NCBI RefSeq assembly: GCF_949987535.1
Contig: NC_080077.1
Span: forward strand, 34,437,389-34,501,388
DNA: 64,000 bases
Direction of reading: 5' to 3'
From: Balaenoptera acutorostrata
Taxonomy: Eukaryota > Chordata > Mammalia > Artiodactyla > Balaenopteridae
The notes under the pieces are model-generated. The model made no database searches. It was not told the origin of the DNA and saw only the letters and a program-made list of their open reading frames with translations. Every line of letters starts with the position of its first letter. Positions within the stretch are counted from its first letter, which is position 1. A program made the position numbers and the translations under genes. Of the stretch, positions 47,775-59,670 are shown piece by piece.

Positions 47775-50700
47775 TTAGATTTCATATTTCTGTGTTAGCA
47801 TATGGCATTTGTTTTTCTCTTTCTGACTTACGTCACTCTGTATGACAGTCCCTAGGTGCATCCACCTCACTACAAATGACTCAATTTTGTTTATTTTTAT
47901 GGCTGAGTAATATTCCATTGCATATATATGCCACATCTTCTTTATCCATTCACCTGTTGATGGACACTTAGATTGTGTCCATGTCCTGGCTATCGTAAAT
48001 AGAGCTGCAATGAACACTGTGTACATGACTCTTTTTGAATTATGGTTTTCTCAGGGTATATCCCCAGTAGTGGGATTGCTGGGTCATATGGTAGTTCTAT
48101 TTTTAGTTTTTTAAGGAACCTCCATACTGTTCTCCATAGTGGCTGTATCAATTTACATTCCCAACAACAGTGCAAGAGGGTTCCCTTTTCTGCACACCCT
48201 CTCCAGCATTTATTGTTTGTAGGTTTTTTGATGGTGGCCATTCTGACTGGTGTGAGGTGATATCACATTGTAGTTTTGATTGGCATTTCTCTAATGGTTA
48301 GTGACGTTGAGCATACTTTCATGTGTTTGTTGGCAATCTGTATATCTTCTTAGGAGAAATGTCTATTTAGGTCTTCTGCCCATTTTTGGATTGGGTTGTT
48401 TGTTTTCTTGATATTGAGCTGCATGAGCTGCTTGTAAATTTTGGAGATTAATCCTTTGTCAGTTGCTTCATTTGGAAATATTTTCTCCCATTCTGAGAGC
48501 TGACTTTTCGTCTTGTGTATGGTTTCCTTTGCTGTGCAAAAGCTCTTAGGTTTTCATTAGGTCCCACTTGTTTATTTTTGTTTTTTTCCATTTCTCTAGA
48601 GGTGGCTCAAAAAGGATCTTGCTGTGATTTATGTCATAGAGTGTTCTGCCTATGTTTTCCTCTAAGAGATTTATAGTGTCTGGCCTTACCTTTAGGTCTT
48701 TAATCCATTCTGAGTTTGTTTTTGTGTATGGTGTTAGCGAGTGTTCTAATTTCATTCCTTTACATGGAGCTGTCCAGTTTTCCCAGCACCACTTATTGAA
48801 GAGGATGTCTTTTCTCCATTGTATACTCTTGCCTCCTTTATCAAAGATAAGTTGACCATATGTGCGTGGGTTTACCTCTGGGCTTCCTTCCTGATCCATT
48901 GATCTATATTTCTGTTTTTGTGCCAATACCATACTGTCTTGATTACTGTAGCTTTGTAGTATAGTCTGAGGTCAGGGAGCCTGATTCCTCCAGCTCCGTT
49001 TTTCTTTCTCAAGATTGCTTTGGCTATTCAGGGTCATTTGTGTTTCCATACAAATTGTGAAATTTTTTGTTCTAGTTCTGTGAAAAATGCCATTGGTAGT
49101 TTGATACTGATTGCATTGAATCTGTAGATTGCTTTGGGTAGTATAGTCATTTTCACAATGTTGACTCTTCCAATCCAAGAACATGGTACATCTCGCCATC
49201 TGTTTGTATCATTTTAATTTCTTTCATCAGTGCCTTATAGTTTTTTGTACACGGGTCTTTTTTCTCCTTAGGTAGGTTTATTCCTAGGTATTTTTTTCTT
49301 TTTGTTGTAGTGGTGAATGGGAGTGTTTCCTTAATTTCTCTTTCATATTTTTCGTCATTAGTTTATAGGAATGCAAGAGATTTCTGTGCATTGATTTTGT
49401 ACCCTGCTACTTTACCAAATTCACTGATTAGCTCTAGTAGTTTTCTGGTAGCATATTTAGGATTCTCTATGTATAGTATCATGTCATCTGTAAACAGTGA
49501 CAGTTTTACCTCTTCATTTCCGATTCCTTTTATTTCTTTTTCTTCTCTGACTGCCGTGGCTAAACCTTCCAAAACTATGTTGAATAATATTGGTGAGATT
49601 GGGCAACCCTGTCGTGTTCCTGATCTTAGTGGAAATGGTTTCAGTTTTTCACCACTGAGAACAATATTGGCTGTGGTTTTGTCATACATAGCCTTTATTA
49701 TGTTGAGGTAGATTTCCTCTATGCCTACTTTCTGGAGGGTTTTTATCATAAATGGGTGTTGTATTTTGTCAAAAGCTTTTTCTCCATCTATAGAGATGAT
49801 CATATGGTTTTTCTCCTTCAAGTTCTTAATATGGCGTATCACATTGATCGATTTGCGTATATTGAAGAATCCTTGCATTCCTGAGATAAACCCCACTTGA
49901 TCATGGTGTATGATCCTTTTAATGTGCTGTTGGAGTCTGTTCGCTAGAATTTTGTTGAGGATTTTTGCATCTATGTTCATCAGTGATACTGCCCTGTAGT
50001 TTCCTTTCTTTGTGACATCTTTGTCTGGTTTTGGTATCAGGGTGATGGTGGCCTCATAGAATGAGTTTGAGAGTGTGCCTCCCTCTGCTATATTTTGGAA
50101 GAGTTTGAGAAGGATAGGTGTTAGCCCTTCTCTGAATGTTTGATAGAATTCACCCGGGAAGCCATCTGGTCCAGGGCTTTTGTTTGTTGGAAGATTTTTA
50201 CTCACAGGTTCAATTTCAGTGCTTGTGATTGGTCTGTTTATATTTTCTATTTCTTCCTGGTTCAGTCTCAGAAGGTTGTGCTTTTCTAAGAATTCGTCCA
50301 TTATTTCCAGGTTGTCCATTCTATTGGCATATAGTTGCTTGTATTAATCTCTCATGATCCTTTGTACTTCTGCAGTGTCAGTTGTTACTTATCCTTTTTC
50401 ATTTCTAATTCTGTTGATTTGAGTCTTTTCCCATTTTTTCTTGATGAGCTTGTCTAATGGTTTATCAATTTTGTTTATCTTCTTAAAGAAACAGGTTTTA
50501 ATTTTATTGATCTTTGTTAACATTTCTTTCATTTCTTTTTCATTTACTTCTGATCTGATCTTTATGATTTCATTCTTCTTGCTAACTTTGGGGTTATTTT
50601 GTTCTTCTTTCTCTAATTGCTTTAGGGGTAAGGTTAGGTTGTTTATTTGAAATTTTTCTTGTTTCTTGAGGTAGGATTGTATTGCTACAATACAATAACT

Positions 50701-51587
50701 TCCCTCTTAGAACTGCTTTTGCTGCATCCCATAGGTTTTGGGCCGCCGTGTTTTCATTGTCATTTGTTTCTAGGTATTTTTTTATTTCTTCTTTGATTTC
50801 TTCAATGATCTTTTGGTTATTTAGTAGTGTATTGTTTAGCCTCCATGTGTTTGTATATTTTTTTCAGCTTTTTTTCCTGTAACTGATATCTAGTCTCATA
50901 ACGTTGTGGTTGGAAAAGATACTTGATACAATTTCAATTTTCTTAAATTTACCAAGGCTTCATTTGTGACCCAAGATATGATCTATCCTGGAGAATGTTC
51001 CATGAGCACTTGAGAAGAAAGTGTATTCTGTCGTTTTGGGATAGAATGTCCTATAAATATCATTTAAGTCCATCTTGTTTAATGTATCATTTAATGCTTG
51101 TGCTTCCCTATTTATTTTCATTTTGTATGATCTGTCCATTGGTGAAAGTGGGGTGTTAATATGCCCTACCATTATTTTGTTACTGTCGATTTCCCCTTTT
51201 ATGGCTGTTAGCATTTGCCTATGTATTGAGGTGCTCCTATGTTTGGTGCATAAATATTTACCATTGTTATATCTTCTTGGATTGACCCCTTGATCACTAT
51301 GTAGTATCCTTCTTTGTCTCTTCTAATAGTCTTTATTTTAAAGTCTATTTTATCTGATATGAGAATTGCTACTCCAGCTTTCTTTTGATTTCCATTTGCA
51401 TGGAATATCTTTTTCCACCCCTCCCTTTCAATCTGTATGTGTCCCTAGGTCTAAAGTGGGTCTCTTGTAGACAGCATATATTCAGGTCTTGTCTTTGTAT
51501 CCATTCACCCAGTCTGTGTCTTTTGGTTGGAGCATTTAATCCATTTACATTTAAGGTAATTACCGATATGTATGTTCCTATTACAAT
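47775..51587 (-). pseudogene. L1-D ORF2 (endonuclease / reverse transcriptase), disrupted, RT motif FTDD
   Basis: The start ATG is ATT (G changed to T). Endonuclease pieces are visible at about 51214-50960 ([32 protein letters not shown]). The longest open segment, 50319-49363, is the RT core: [44 protein letters not shown], then a 6-nt deletion before EEVKLSLF and the catalytic motif FTDD at 49494-49483, where family members have FADD. C-terminal pieces lie at 48932-48546, 48241-47990 ([18 protein letters not shown], with W changed to C) and 48026-47775. Multiple frameshifts separate them. Not functional. Confidence 0.93.
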
Positions 51588-51590
51588 TTC

Positions 51591-52528
51591 TTAATTGTTT
51601 TGGGTTTGTTTTTGTAGGTCTTTTCCTTCTCTTGTGTTTCCTGCCCAGAGAAGTTCCTTTAGCATTTGTTGTAAAGCTGGTTTGGTGGTGCTGAATTCTC
51701 TTAGCATTTGCTTGTCTGTAAAGGTTTTAATTTCTCCATCAAATGTGAATGAGATCCTTGCTGGGTAGAGTTGTATTGGTTGTAGGTTTTTCCCTTTCAT
51801 CACTTTAAATATGTCCTGCCACTCTGTTCTGGCTTGCAGAGTTTCTGCTGAAAGATCAGCTATTAACCTTATGGGAATTCCCTTGAATGTTATTTGTTGT
51901 TTTTCCCTTGCTGCTTTTAATATTTGTTCTTTGTATTTAATCTTTGATAGTTTGATTAATATGTGACTTGGCATGTTTCTCCTTGGACTTATTCTGTATG
52001 GCACTCTCTTTGCTTCCTGCAATTGATTGACTATTTCCTTTCCCATGTTTGGGAAGTTTTCAACTATAATCTCTTCAAATATTTTCTCAGACCCTTTCTT
52101 TTTCTCTTCTTCTTCTGGGACCCCTATAATTCAAATGTTGGTGCATTTAATGTTGTCCCAGAGGTCTCTGAGACTGTGCTCAATTATTTTCATTCTTTTT
52201 TCTTTATTCTGATCTGCAGTAGTTATTTCCACTATTTTATCTTCCAGGTCACTTATCCGTTTTTCTGCCTCAGTTATTCTGCTATTGATTCCTTCTAGAG
52301 AATTGTTTATTTCATTTATTGTGTTGTCCATCATTGTTTGTTTGCTCTTTAGTTCTTCTAGATCCCTGTTAAAAGTTTCTTGTATTTTCTCCATTCTATG
52401 TCCAAGATTTTGGATCATCTTACCATCATTACTCTGAATTCTTTTTCAGGTAGACTGCCTATTTCCTCTTCATTTGTTTGGTCTGGTGTGTTTTTACCTT
52501 GCTCCTTCATATTTCTCTGTCTTCTCAT
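51591..52528 (-). pseudogene. L1-D ORF1 (RNA-binding chaperone), two lesions
   Basis: ATG at 52528-52526 opens the same N-terminus as L1-A. A 1-nt deletion near 52421 (GTAAAGATG reduced to GTAAGATG) shifts the frame. After it the coiled coil is open (MEKIQETFNRDLEELKSK, ISDLEDKIVEITT). A CGA-to-TGA stop at 52133-52131, a CpG-decay change, cuts the RRM-like region. Beyond it the frame is open to TAA 51593-51591 through the CTD (ADLSAETLQARTEW, FTFDGEIKTFTDKQ). As in L1-A, the LLKELL position reads through into a C-terminal extension of about 20 residues. Confidence 0.9.
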
Positions 52529-53210
52529 TTTGCTTAACTTACTGTGTTTGTGGTCTCCTTTTTGCAGGCTTCAAGTTCATAGTCCCCGTAGTTTTTGGAG
52601 TCTGCCCCCAGTGGGTAAGGTTGGTTCAGTGGCTTGTGTAGGCTTCCTGGTGGAGGGGACTGGTGCCTGTGTTCTGGTGGATGAGTCTGGATCTTGTGTT
52701 TCTGGTGGGCAGGACCACGTCTGGTCGTGTGTTTGGGGGTGTCTGTGAACTTACTATGATTTTAGGCAGCCTATCTGCTAATGGGTGGGGTTGTGTTCCT
52801 GTCTTGCTAGTTGTTTGGTTTGGGGTGTCCAGCACTGCAGCTTGCTGGTCGTTGAGTGGAGGTGGGTCTTAGCGTTGAGACAGAGATCTCTGGGAGAGCT
52901 CTCACCGATTGATATTATGTGGGGCCGGGAGGTCTCTGGTGGTCCAGTCCTGAACTTGGCTCTCCCACCTCAGAGGCTCAGGCCTGACACCCGGCCAGAT
53001 TACCAAGACCCTGTCAGCCACACGGCAAGTGAGGAACTCCCAGGCAGACGGGAATGTTAGAGAGGCCTCCGAGCCTGAGCCGCCATCAGCCATGGAGCTT
53101 CTTCTGCCACCACAGCCTCCCTCTACCCTGTAGATGTATTTTTGATGTATTTGTGGGGAGGAAGGTGATCTCTACATCTTAATCCTCTACCATCTTGAAG
53201 GTCCCCCCTA
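52529..53210 (-). promoter_or_regulatory. L1-D 5' UTR, short variant with a different central module
   Basis: The first about 70 bases match L1-A (CTTCAAGATGG, GAGATCACCTTCCTCCCCAC, ATACATCTACA). Then about 190 bases (about 52970-53130) have no counterpart in L1-A or L1-B. Matching resumes at CTCTGAGGTGGGAGAGCCAA and continues to ORF1. The CpG-rich repeated module and the AT tract are absent. The YY1-type core is changed (CAAGATGGTAG at about 53187-53197). Confidence 0.8.
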
Positions 53211-53220
53211 CTATTTATTA

Positions 53221-54221
53221 TAATAATAAATTTAATACATTTATTATTTATTTTAATAATTAAAATTTGATTTTATGAAGCTTTTAATTTTATAATATAA
53301 TAAGCAAAAAGCATTTCTAAAAATAACATTCAACACTATTAGTGAGGCGCAAATATATATTCCTTATTTTTCAACATAATTCCATAATCTTTAAATTTTT
53401 AACATAATACTTTAAAATAGCACCATATAAGCATAACTTAAAATATTATATGCAAGAAACTCCTTGGTCTGTCCATGTTTTTATTACCATTAGCATCTCT
53501 TGTTTCTCTTCCCTGTTTTGTGCAGACAACATAGGAACATACTTACATTAGCCAAAATTTGATGTAATTAAGAGAGGTACAAAAATCATTCTGTGTATAG
53601 AATCATAAAAGACTAGAAATCATCCCTGGGAGAAGGTGAAGGTAAAATGAGCTGCTTTTGAGCTAAATTCTATTCCCCCAAAAGAGAGACTTAACTAGTG
53701 ACTACTGGACCTCTTTTCCTTCCCTCAATTTTTATTGGTACTTTCAACTATTAAGTAGACTTATCTCAGACCCACAATACATAGGACATAGTTGACCACA
53801 AAGTTAAGAAAAACGACTAAAGAAATATTTCCTTTTAATATGTAGGACAATTAAATCTGTAAATGATTAATTACACACTATTAATGTTTCACTTTTTTTT
53901 TAATGGGGGGGAACACGAAATTACAGAATGCTATTTTGACTTGCATAATACTGAGAATGATGTTTAGCATTGTATTCCCATAAAAACTTTTCAAGAGACT
54001 AATATGTTGCCACATTGTGTTGAGTATAGGAGATGTGAAAATGAGCTAGATGTCACCCTTACCTTGCAAAATATATGGTCATTCAATAACTCATCCTCCT
54101 TCCCAAAATCTCTCATGCCTATACCTGCCTCTCTGTTCTCATCTCTGTTCTCATTGCTTAGTCTCTAATATACATTTTATAACAACACCTCTAAAATATA
54201 GCAACTTCCTGTGAGGCAGAG
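53221..54221. other. unassigned AT-rich sequence
   Basis: Starts with an AT-only stretch (53211-53300). No gene or clear repeat recognised. Confidence 0.5.
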
Positions 54222-54425
54222 GATTATGGTGGAAAAAACATGATCTTTGAAGGCAGAGAGACTTTTAGATTCAAATCTTAACATTAACACTCATGAAATA
54301 TACGTTTTTGAAGAAGTTACTTCAACTCTCTTGGCTTAATTGCATCATTTGTAATATATAGGCACTAACACCTATATCAAAGTGTTTTTGCAGGGAGTAA
54401 ATGAGATAACAGTTGTGCAAGTCTC
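54222..54425 (+). repeat. MIR SINE remnant
   Basis: Sense MIR: AGGATTATGGTGG, AGAGAGACTTTTAGATTCAAATCTTAAC, GAAGTTACTTCAACTCTCTTGGC, GCATCATTTGTAATATATAGGC, then GGGAGTAAATGAGATAAC. Confidence 0.8.
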
Positions 54426-54544
54426 CTCAGAAATTATCAAGTCTAAATAAGTCTTTATTTCCTATCTTCTACTGGCATTGAGAAAATGGATGTAAACATA
54501 TTTTATAAACTGTAAATTAATCTAGTAATTTTAATTTTGTTTTG

Positions 54545-54700
54545 AATCCATCAATCATATTGCAGATAGACTAATCTCCTTAAATTTGCTTTAACACACA
54601 ACATGCCTCAAAAACCTTGATCAGCTTTCTATTTTTTTTCTCAGGTAGTCTAGGTCCACCACCCGACTTTCAAGGTCACCAAAAGTTGTTCACATCATCC
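54545..54700 (+). repeat. L2 LINE interior remnant
   Basis: Sense L2 wording: CAGATAGACTAATCTCC, then AACATGCCTCAAAAACCTTGATCAGC and GTAGTCTAGGTCCACCACCC. Diverged. Confidence 0.45.
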
Positions 54701-54789
54701 CTATCCAATCATTTCCCGATTACTTCTTGAGGTCTACTGTAATTTCTAAATCTTCTCTGTACAATTTGGACAGGCATGCACATTCTCTC

Positions 54790-54912
54790 CCTTCTAGGCC
54801 TTGGATCTCACTTCTAGGACTTCTAGTCTCCAGAACTACAAGACAATACATTCTGTTGTTTAAGCCACCCAGTCTGTAGTACTTTGTTAGGACGGTTTAG
54901 CAAACTAATACG
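54790..54912 (+). repeat. MLT1-type LTR 3'-end fragment
   Basis: GGACTTCTAGTCTCCAGAAC, GACAATACATTCTGTTGTTTAAGCCACCCAG, TGTAGTACTTTGTTAGG, then AGCAAACTAATAC: the standard terminal block of MLT1 LTRs. Confidence 0.8.
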
Positions 54913-55439
54913 TGTCATTTTTGAATCTTTGCTAATGTTCCCATAAAACCAGATGGAACACTCAGGGTAGCAAAATCAAACACTGTGGAAAATAGGTGAC
55001 GATACACACCTCAAGAACAATACCCAAATAGTTTTGTTGAGTGACTCTGCAGGAGGAAGTAGAGGAAAGGTACAGGGATTTATTAGAGCCATAAGAGCTA
55101 GAGAACCCTCAAATTATCAAGCTCTGAAAAGCTTGGGAAGGAAATATGGGAACATTAACTGATTTGGAAAAGGACTTGACAGCTTCCAATTTGTGGGTAC
55201 AATACAGGAAAACATGGTAAGATCACATGGTGTTGGAGTAGCCTGAACCCTCCAAACTCTATTTAAAAAACAAACAAAACAATCAAAACTCCTTCCAAAA
55301 TCCGCTGGAGAGTAGAATGAGAAATAGGGGAGGGGCAAAGAAAGAAAAAGTTCATCTGATATTGGAGAGGGGAAAAAAGACATAAGATCTCGGAGAGTAT
55401 GAAGACATATTTTCTCCAACACTTCATTAAACTAACAGA
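54913..55439. other. unassigned sequence
   Basis: Nothing recognised. An open frame on the minus strand (55117-55422) has no coding-like motif. Confidence 0.45.
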
Positions 55440-55866
55440 AGAGAGAGGTCTAGAACCATGAAGCTAGGAAATACAATTGTACCCACTTTTCTCTCCTAAG
55501 AATACAAGAAAATTAATCTGAAGCATTAGCAATGAAAAGGACTGCAGCCAAATCACAGATAAAATTATTGTAGCAAAACTGAAATTAAGGAGAAAGTTTA
55601 TGTCCCTACAGACAATGAAAGTGCACTAGAAAGATATTCCCACAAAAGTTACCTAATCATTAAATATTAGTCCAAAGAATTTAAGAAATTTTTACAAACT
55701 ATGAATTAATAGCTTAACTAAAGAATTATACAAATTCATAAATGTGATGACTAGACAAAAGTCTGATTTGAAAGATTGCTGAAAAAACTTAGAAATAATT
55801 CTAAATAAAAGAAAAAAATCACTTCAGAAATGAAGACTAAACTAGAAGGGATACACACATACACGC

Positions 55867-55905
<39 letters not shown>

Positions 55906-56760
55906 CATGAATAATGGCTTAAGAGAAAGAAAAGATGGAAAGGGCTTAATGTTTGAAAAGCAAAATAAAATAGAGATAAAAGGGGATTCAAAAGAAAATG
56001 ATAAAGATCACTGGAAGTTAGGCAAGATCCAACATATGAAAACCATGACCATAAAACAGAACAAATACTAAAACCACAATTCAAAAACACTTTCTTGAAA
56101 AAAAGAAAGGCTGAAAGTACATACTGTAAGGCACATTATATATGTGGACAAATGATCCAGCAGAGGATACATTCAGTCACATTTAGGAAAACAAATGAAT
56201 TTTTAAGAAAAAGGAAAAGGGGGCGGGGGTGTAGTTTGAGCATTTAGGCAAAAACATCAAGATATCTAAAAGGAAAAGAAAATTAAATTGTTGTTAGACT
56301 TTTTGACAGCAGCACTTTATGCCAGAAGACAACTGAAGAAACAGATTTGAGAAACACAATGAAAGAAAATGTAAGCCAATAATTTTTATATTCAAGCAAA
56401 TTGCCATACATACATACAAGCATACTACATATACAAGCTGAAAAGCATCCAACTCTTAGGAATATCAGGAACCCAGAGAATATTACTTCCATGAGCATTC
56501 TGAAGGAATCTATTAAAGAAAAAGTTTCAGGCAAGTTAAATAAATTGGGAGTCATCAGCAAGATATCTGGAGGAAGCTTTAAGGATATATTTATCTGCAG
56601 AACTAAAAGTAAATGATGGTTATAAAGAAAATAGTATAGTCACAAGTAACTATATTCTCTAAAAGTATAGATACACTACAATTATTTTACACTGAGTATG
56701 GGGAGCAAGAACTGATACTAAATGAGGTAGTCCAACAGATGGCACCCCAAATTAATTTAA
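55440..56760 (+). mobile_element. ancient L1 (L1M-type) fragment, ORF1 region
   Basis: A-rich purine-biased sequence with AGCAGCACTTTATGCCAGAAGACAAC, AATTTTTATATTCAAGCAAATTGC and ATTCTGAAGGAATCTATTAAAG, in the order found near the end of ORF1 in old L1s. It includes the (CA)n tract. Boundaries are approximate and the assignment is moderate. Confidence 0.5.
55852..55903. repeat. (CA)n microsatellite
   Basis: Interrupted ACACGC units pass into about 15 pure CA units. Confidence 0.95.
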
Positions 56761-57304
56761 ACCTAATTCTAAGTTTCTACATATAAATTCCTGTCTATAG
56801 GTAATACTGCAGATAGAGAAACAAGTTAAATGATACCACAGGAAGAAACGTGTCAAACCCAGAATTCCTCAGGACACCTGACCCAGGTTCTTCAACAAGT
56901 CAATGGCATGAAAAACTAAAGGAGGACCATTCAACATCAGAAATAACCTAAAAAACATAATAACCAAGCACAGTGAGAGTTCCTTGTTTGGATCCTAATT
57001 CAAACCAACTGCAAAAAGATATTTTTTAGATATTTTGGGACATTTGAATATGAACTGGATATTAGACCATAATAAAAATTATAATTATGTAAGATGTGAT
57101 AATGGCACTGTGGTTATGTAAGAAAATGCCTCCCCTTTTTGGAGATGCATATTGATGTATTTAGAGGTTGAAACGACATGAATTCTGCGATTTGCTTTGA
57201 AATACGTTAGCATAAATAATTGGAGGATAGATGGAGCAAGTTTGTCAAAATGTTGAGGATTGGGTGATGACAGTGTTTCATAATAAAAGTTAAAAAAAAA
57301 AAAA
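56761..57304. other. unassigned A-rich sequence
   Basis: Possibly more old L1, but not matched with any confidence. An A run at 57292-57308 borders the next LTR. Confidence 0.4.
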
Positions 57305-57742
57305 GAAAAATGGCACCCAAAAGATTTCCAAGTCAAATCCCTGGAACCTGTAAATGTTACCTTATTTAGAAAAAGAATCTTTGCAGATGTAATTAAGGAC
57401 CTTGAGATGAGATCATTCTGGATTATCTGAGTGTGCCTTAAATCTAATGACAAGAACCTTATGAGACAGACAAAGGAGAACAGACAGAAGAGCAAGGAAG
57501 TAATGTGGCCATGGATGCAGACATTGGTGTGGTGCAGCAAAGGATTGCCAAGGAATGCCAACTGCCACCAGAAGCTGGAAAAGGCAAGGAATGCGATCTT
57601 CCCTAAAAGTCTCTGGAGGGGATTTGGCCCTGCTGACAGTTTGAGTTTGGACTTCTGGCCTCCAGAACTGTGAGAGAATAAATTTTTATTGTTCGAAACC
57701 ACTAAGATTGTGGTAATTTGTTATGGTAGCCCTATGAAACAA
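57305..57742 (+). repeat. MLT1-type (MaLR) LTR
   Basis: About 440 bp: AAATCCCTGGAACCTGTAAATG, CTTATTTAGAAAAAGAATCTTTGCAGATGTAATTAAGG, GCCAAGGAATGCCAAC, CACCAGAAGCTGG, GGACTTCTGGCCTCCAGAACTGTGAG and GTGGTAATTTGTTATGGTAGCCC. The first bases of the LTR are missing or diverged. Solo copy. Confidence 0.82.
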
Positions 57743-57759
57743 ACACCAAACACACTAAA

Positions 57760-58125
57760 TTCATTAATAGTCATAGTATGGTGGGGGAAACTCAGCAGGG
57801 TCTAGAGTCCACTCTGTGTCCCATTGTCTCTGCATGGCCCAGCAAACATTTGCTTTTCCATCTCCATGTGAATTGCCTTCTCCCCTCTGTAGTCCCAAAC
57901 AACTACCCCCAATATCTTTTGTCTTCATCTGAGAATGATATTTAAGGTGAGGATTCTGGCCTTTGTGGTGAGTTACTCAGTTTTCCTAGGTCTCTCCTAT
58001 GTATACGTGTTATTAAACTTTTGTTTGATTTTCTCCTGTTAATCTGTATTATGCCAATTTAATTCTTAGATCAGCCAGAAGAACCTAGAAGGGTAGAAGA
58101 ATATTTCTTCCTCCCTAACACAGGA
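57760..58125 (+). repeat. endogenous-retrovirus LTR remnant (family not named)
   Basis: The right part reads AGTTACTCAGTTTTCC, TGTATACGTGTTATTAAAC, TTTTCTCCTGTTAATCTG and AGATCAGCCAGAAGAACC. That is the layout of an LTR end running into the start of a retroviral internal region. It is followed about 85 bp later by pol-like sequence in the same orientation. The family is not assigned. Confidence 0.45.
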
Positions 58126-58209
58126 AACACATTCACCTCTTAAGGTTCTGAAGCAACACATTTCTCACTGAGGAATACTGATCTTGTTCATATACTGGAT
58201 ACCATGAGA

Positions 58210-58750
58210 TACTACTATCTTTGACTGGAGCAGATAGGGGATATGAAATGGGTTCAGGCATGCTGTAAGGAGCCTGCTGCTTAGGCTATACAAGTTAGTA
58301 GATCCTATATTAAAGTGGAAGTCTCAGTGGTAGCTAAAGATGGTGAGGGATTTATGGAAAGCCCCAGTAGGTGAATCACATTGCAGGCATCTGGGGTGAT
58401 GGAGCAAAGTCATGCCATCTACAGTGGAGAATTATACACTTTTTGAAAAACAGTTCCTGGTGGGCTACTGGGCCCTGGTAAAGATGAAACACTTGACAGT
58501 AGAACACCAAGTGGTCACACATAAGGAACCGCCTATCATGAGTTGTGTTCTATTAGGTCCACTAAGTCATTAAGTCAGGTAGACACACCAGCCATCATAA
58601 TAAGATGGAAGTGGCACATCTGGGATCAAGCTCAAACAAACCTAAAGCACATTAATAAGACACTAAAGCAGGCATCCCATAATCCTGTATCACCCACCAT
58701 GCTTGCACCAGTGCCACTCCCTCAACCTACACTGATGGTCATATGAAAGG
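58210..58750 (+). pseudogene. endogenous-retrovirus pol remnant (RT/RNase H end), degraded
   Basis: A plus-strand stretch translates, with stops and a frame change near 58560, into pieces that resemble the region around the RNase H domain of old mammalian endogenous retroviruses. An example is the open run at 58543-58746, which contains IIRWKWHIWDQAQ. The other parts of gag, pol and env are absent. Together with the LTR remnant at 57760-58125 this looks like a proviral copy with a large internal deletion. Identification rests on pattern recall and is tentative. It is broken and makes no protein. Confidence 0.4.
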
Positions 58751-58779
58751 AGGAAGGTCCAATACAAACAAATGAAGAA

Positions 58780-59015
58780 ATAGGAAAAAGGCTGAGTTTG
58801 GTTTACAAATGGTTGAGATTGCTTTGTCTTTGTATTTATAGATGACATGATGCAATATGGGAATTTCCTTGAAAGTAATCAGGAGTGGATAGCATAGAGT
58901 AATAAAGATTGGTCATAGGTTGATAACTGTTAAAATTGTATGATGAATACATGGAAATTTATTATATCATTCTCTCTCAATTTTTATGTTTGGCATTTTC
59001 CGTAATAAACATTTT
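58780..59015 (+). mobile_element. ancient L1 (L1M-type) 3' UTR end
   Basis: AACTGTTAAAATTGTATGATGAATACATGG, then TTATTATATCATTCTCTCTCAATTTTTATG and GGCATTTTCCGTAATAAAC match the last bases of old L1M 3' ends, including the polyadenylation region. Confidence 0.6.
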
Positions 59016-59439
59016 TGAAGTAAATTAAAGGTGATTATAGACAAGAAAATAAGGAAGTCCTTGGTAAATTCCATAATATTAAATCTTCAATATGAAATAT
59101 AATTTCTTGGAATGATATTCCATATTTTTCCATCACCAAGCCGATTAGCATACCAAGAAATTTACAGTGATGAATAGCAGTGGATTGGAATGTTGTGGTA
59201 TTTAAAGGATTATTTTGTATGTACAGGGTCGTTTTGTGCCTATCGCATTGGCAAGATGCTGAATGCTGAACTGAACTGTAAAAAGAATAATGTCTTTATC
59301 TTCAAAATCAAGAGCCCACAATATATTTATTGTCCTGTTACTACAAAATGTTCAGTTTGCAATCCAGTTTCTTTTGCATTTTAGTAGAGCAAATCTCTTA
59401 ATTATACAGTCACATAAGTAGAATCATAGCATTTTAAAA
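59016..59439. other. unassigned AT-rich sequence
   Basis: Nothing recognised. Confidence 0.5.
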
Positions 59440-59570
59440 CTCAGAGAAAACTGAAAGATCATTTACTCTAACTCTTGTATTTTACAAAAGAGGAAACAGG
59501 ATCTTGTAAAGTTCCCAAAGTACAATATTATTGACTGAGCTGAGCCTAAAACCCAGAACTTCTGCCTCCC
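59440..59570 (-). repeat. MIR SINE remnant
   Basis: Antisense MIR: CTTGTATTTTACAAAAGAGGAAACAGG, then TAAAGTTCCCAAAGTAC and GAGCCTAAAACCCAGAACTTCTG. Confidence 0.75.
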
Positions 59571-59670
59571 AACCCAGTTTTACTTCCACTACCCACCCTA
59601 AAAACATGATAAGATAATGTCCCTTTCAAAAAAATCTATTCTGACTGCAACTAATGCAAACTTTCCAGTG

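Larger units (their letters stand above)
47408..53210 (-). mobile_element. L1-D: full-length L1 (antisense) with a short rearranged 5' UTR, inactivated
   Basis: The minus-strand element runs from GGGGGGACCTTCAAGATGG at about 53210 through a 5' UTR (53210-52529), ORF1 (52528-51591), ORF2 (about 51587-47775) and the common 3' UTR. The A tail ends near 47408. A probable 10-bp target duplication with one mismatch is CTATATATTA (47398-47407) and CTATTTATTA (53211-53220). At about 5.8 kb it is the shortest of the three full-length copies because the 5' UTR is only about 0.68 kb. Confidence 0.95.

Noticed and set aside
57085..57702. 205-codon minus-strand open frame
   Set aside because: It is mostly the antisense of an MLT1-type LTR and has no coding-like motif.
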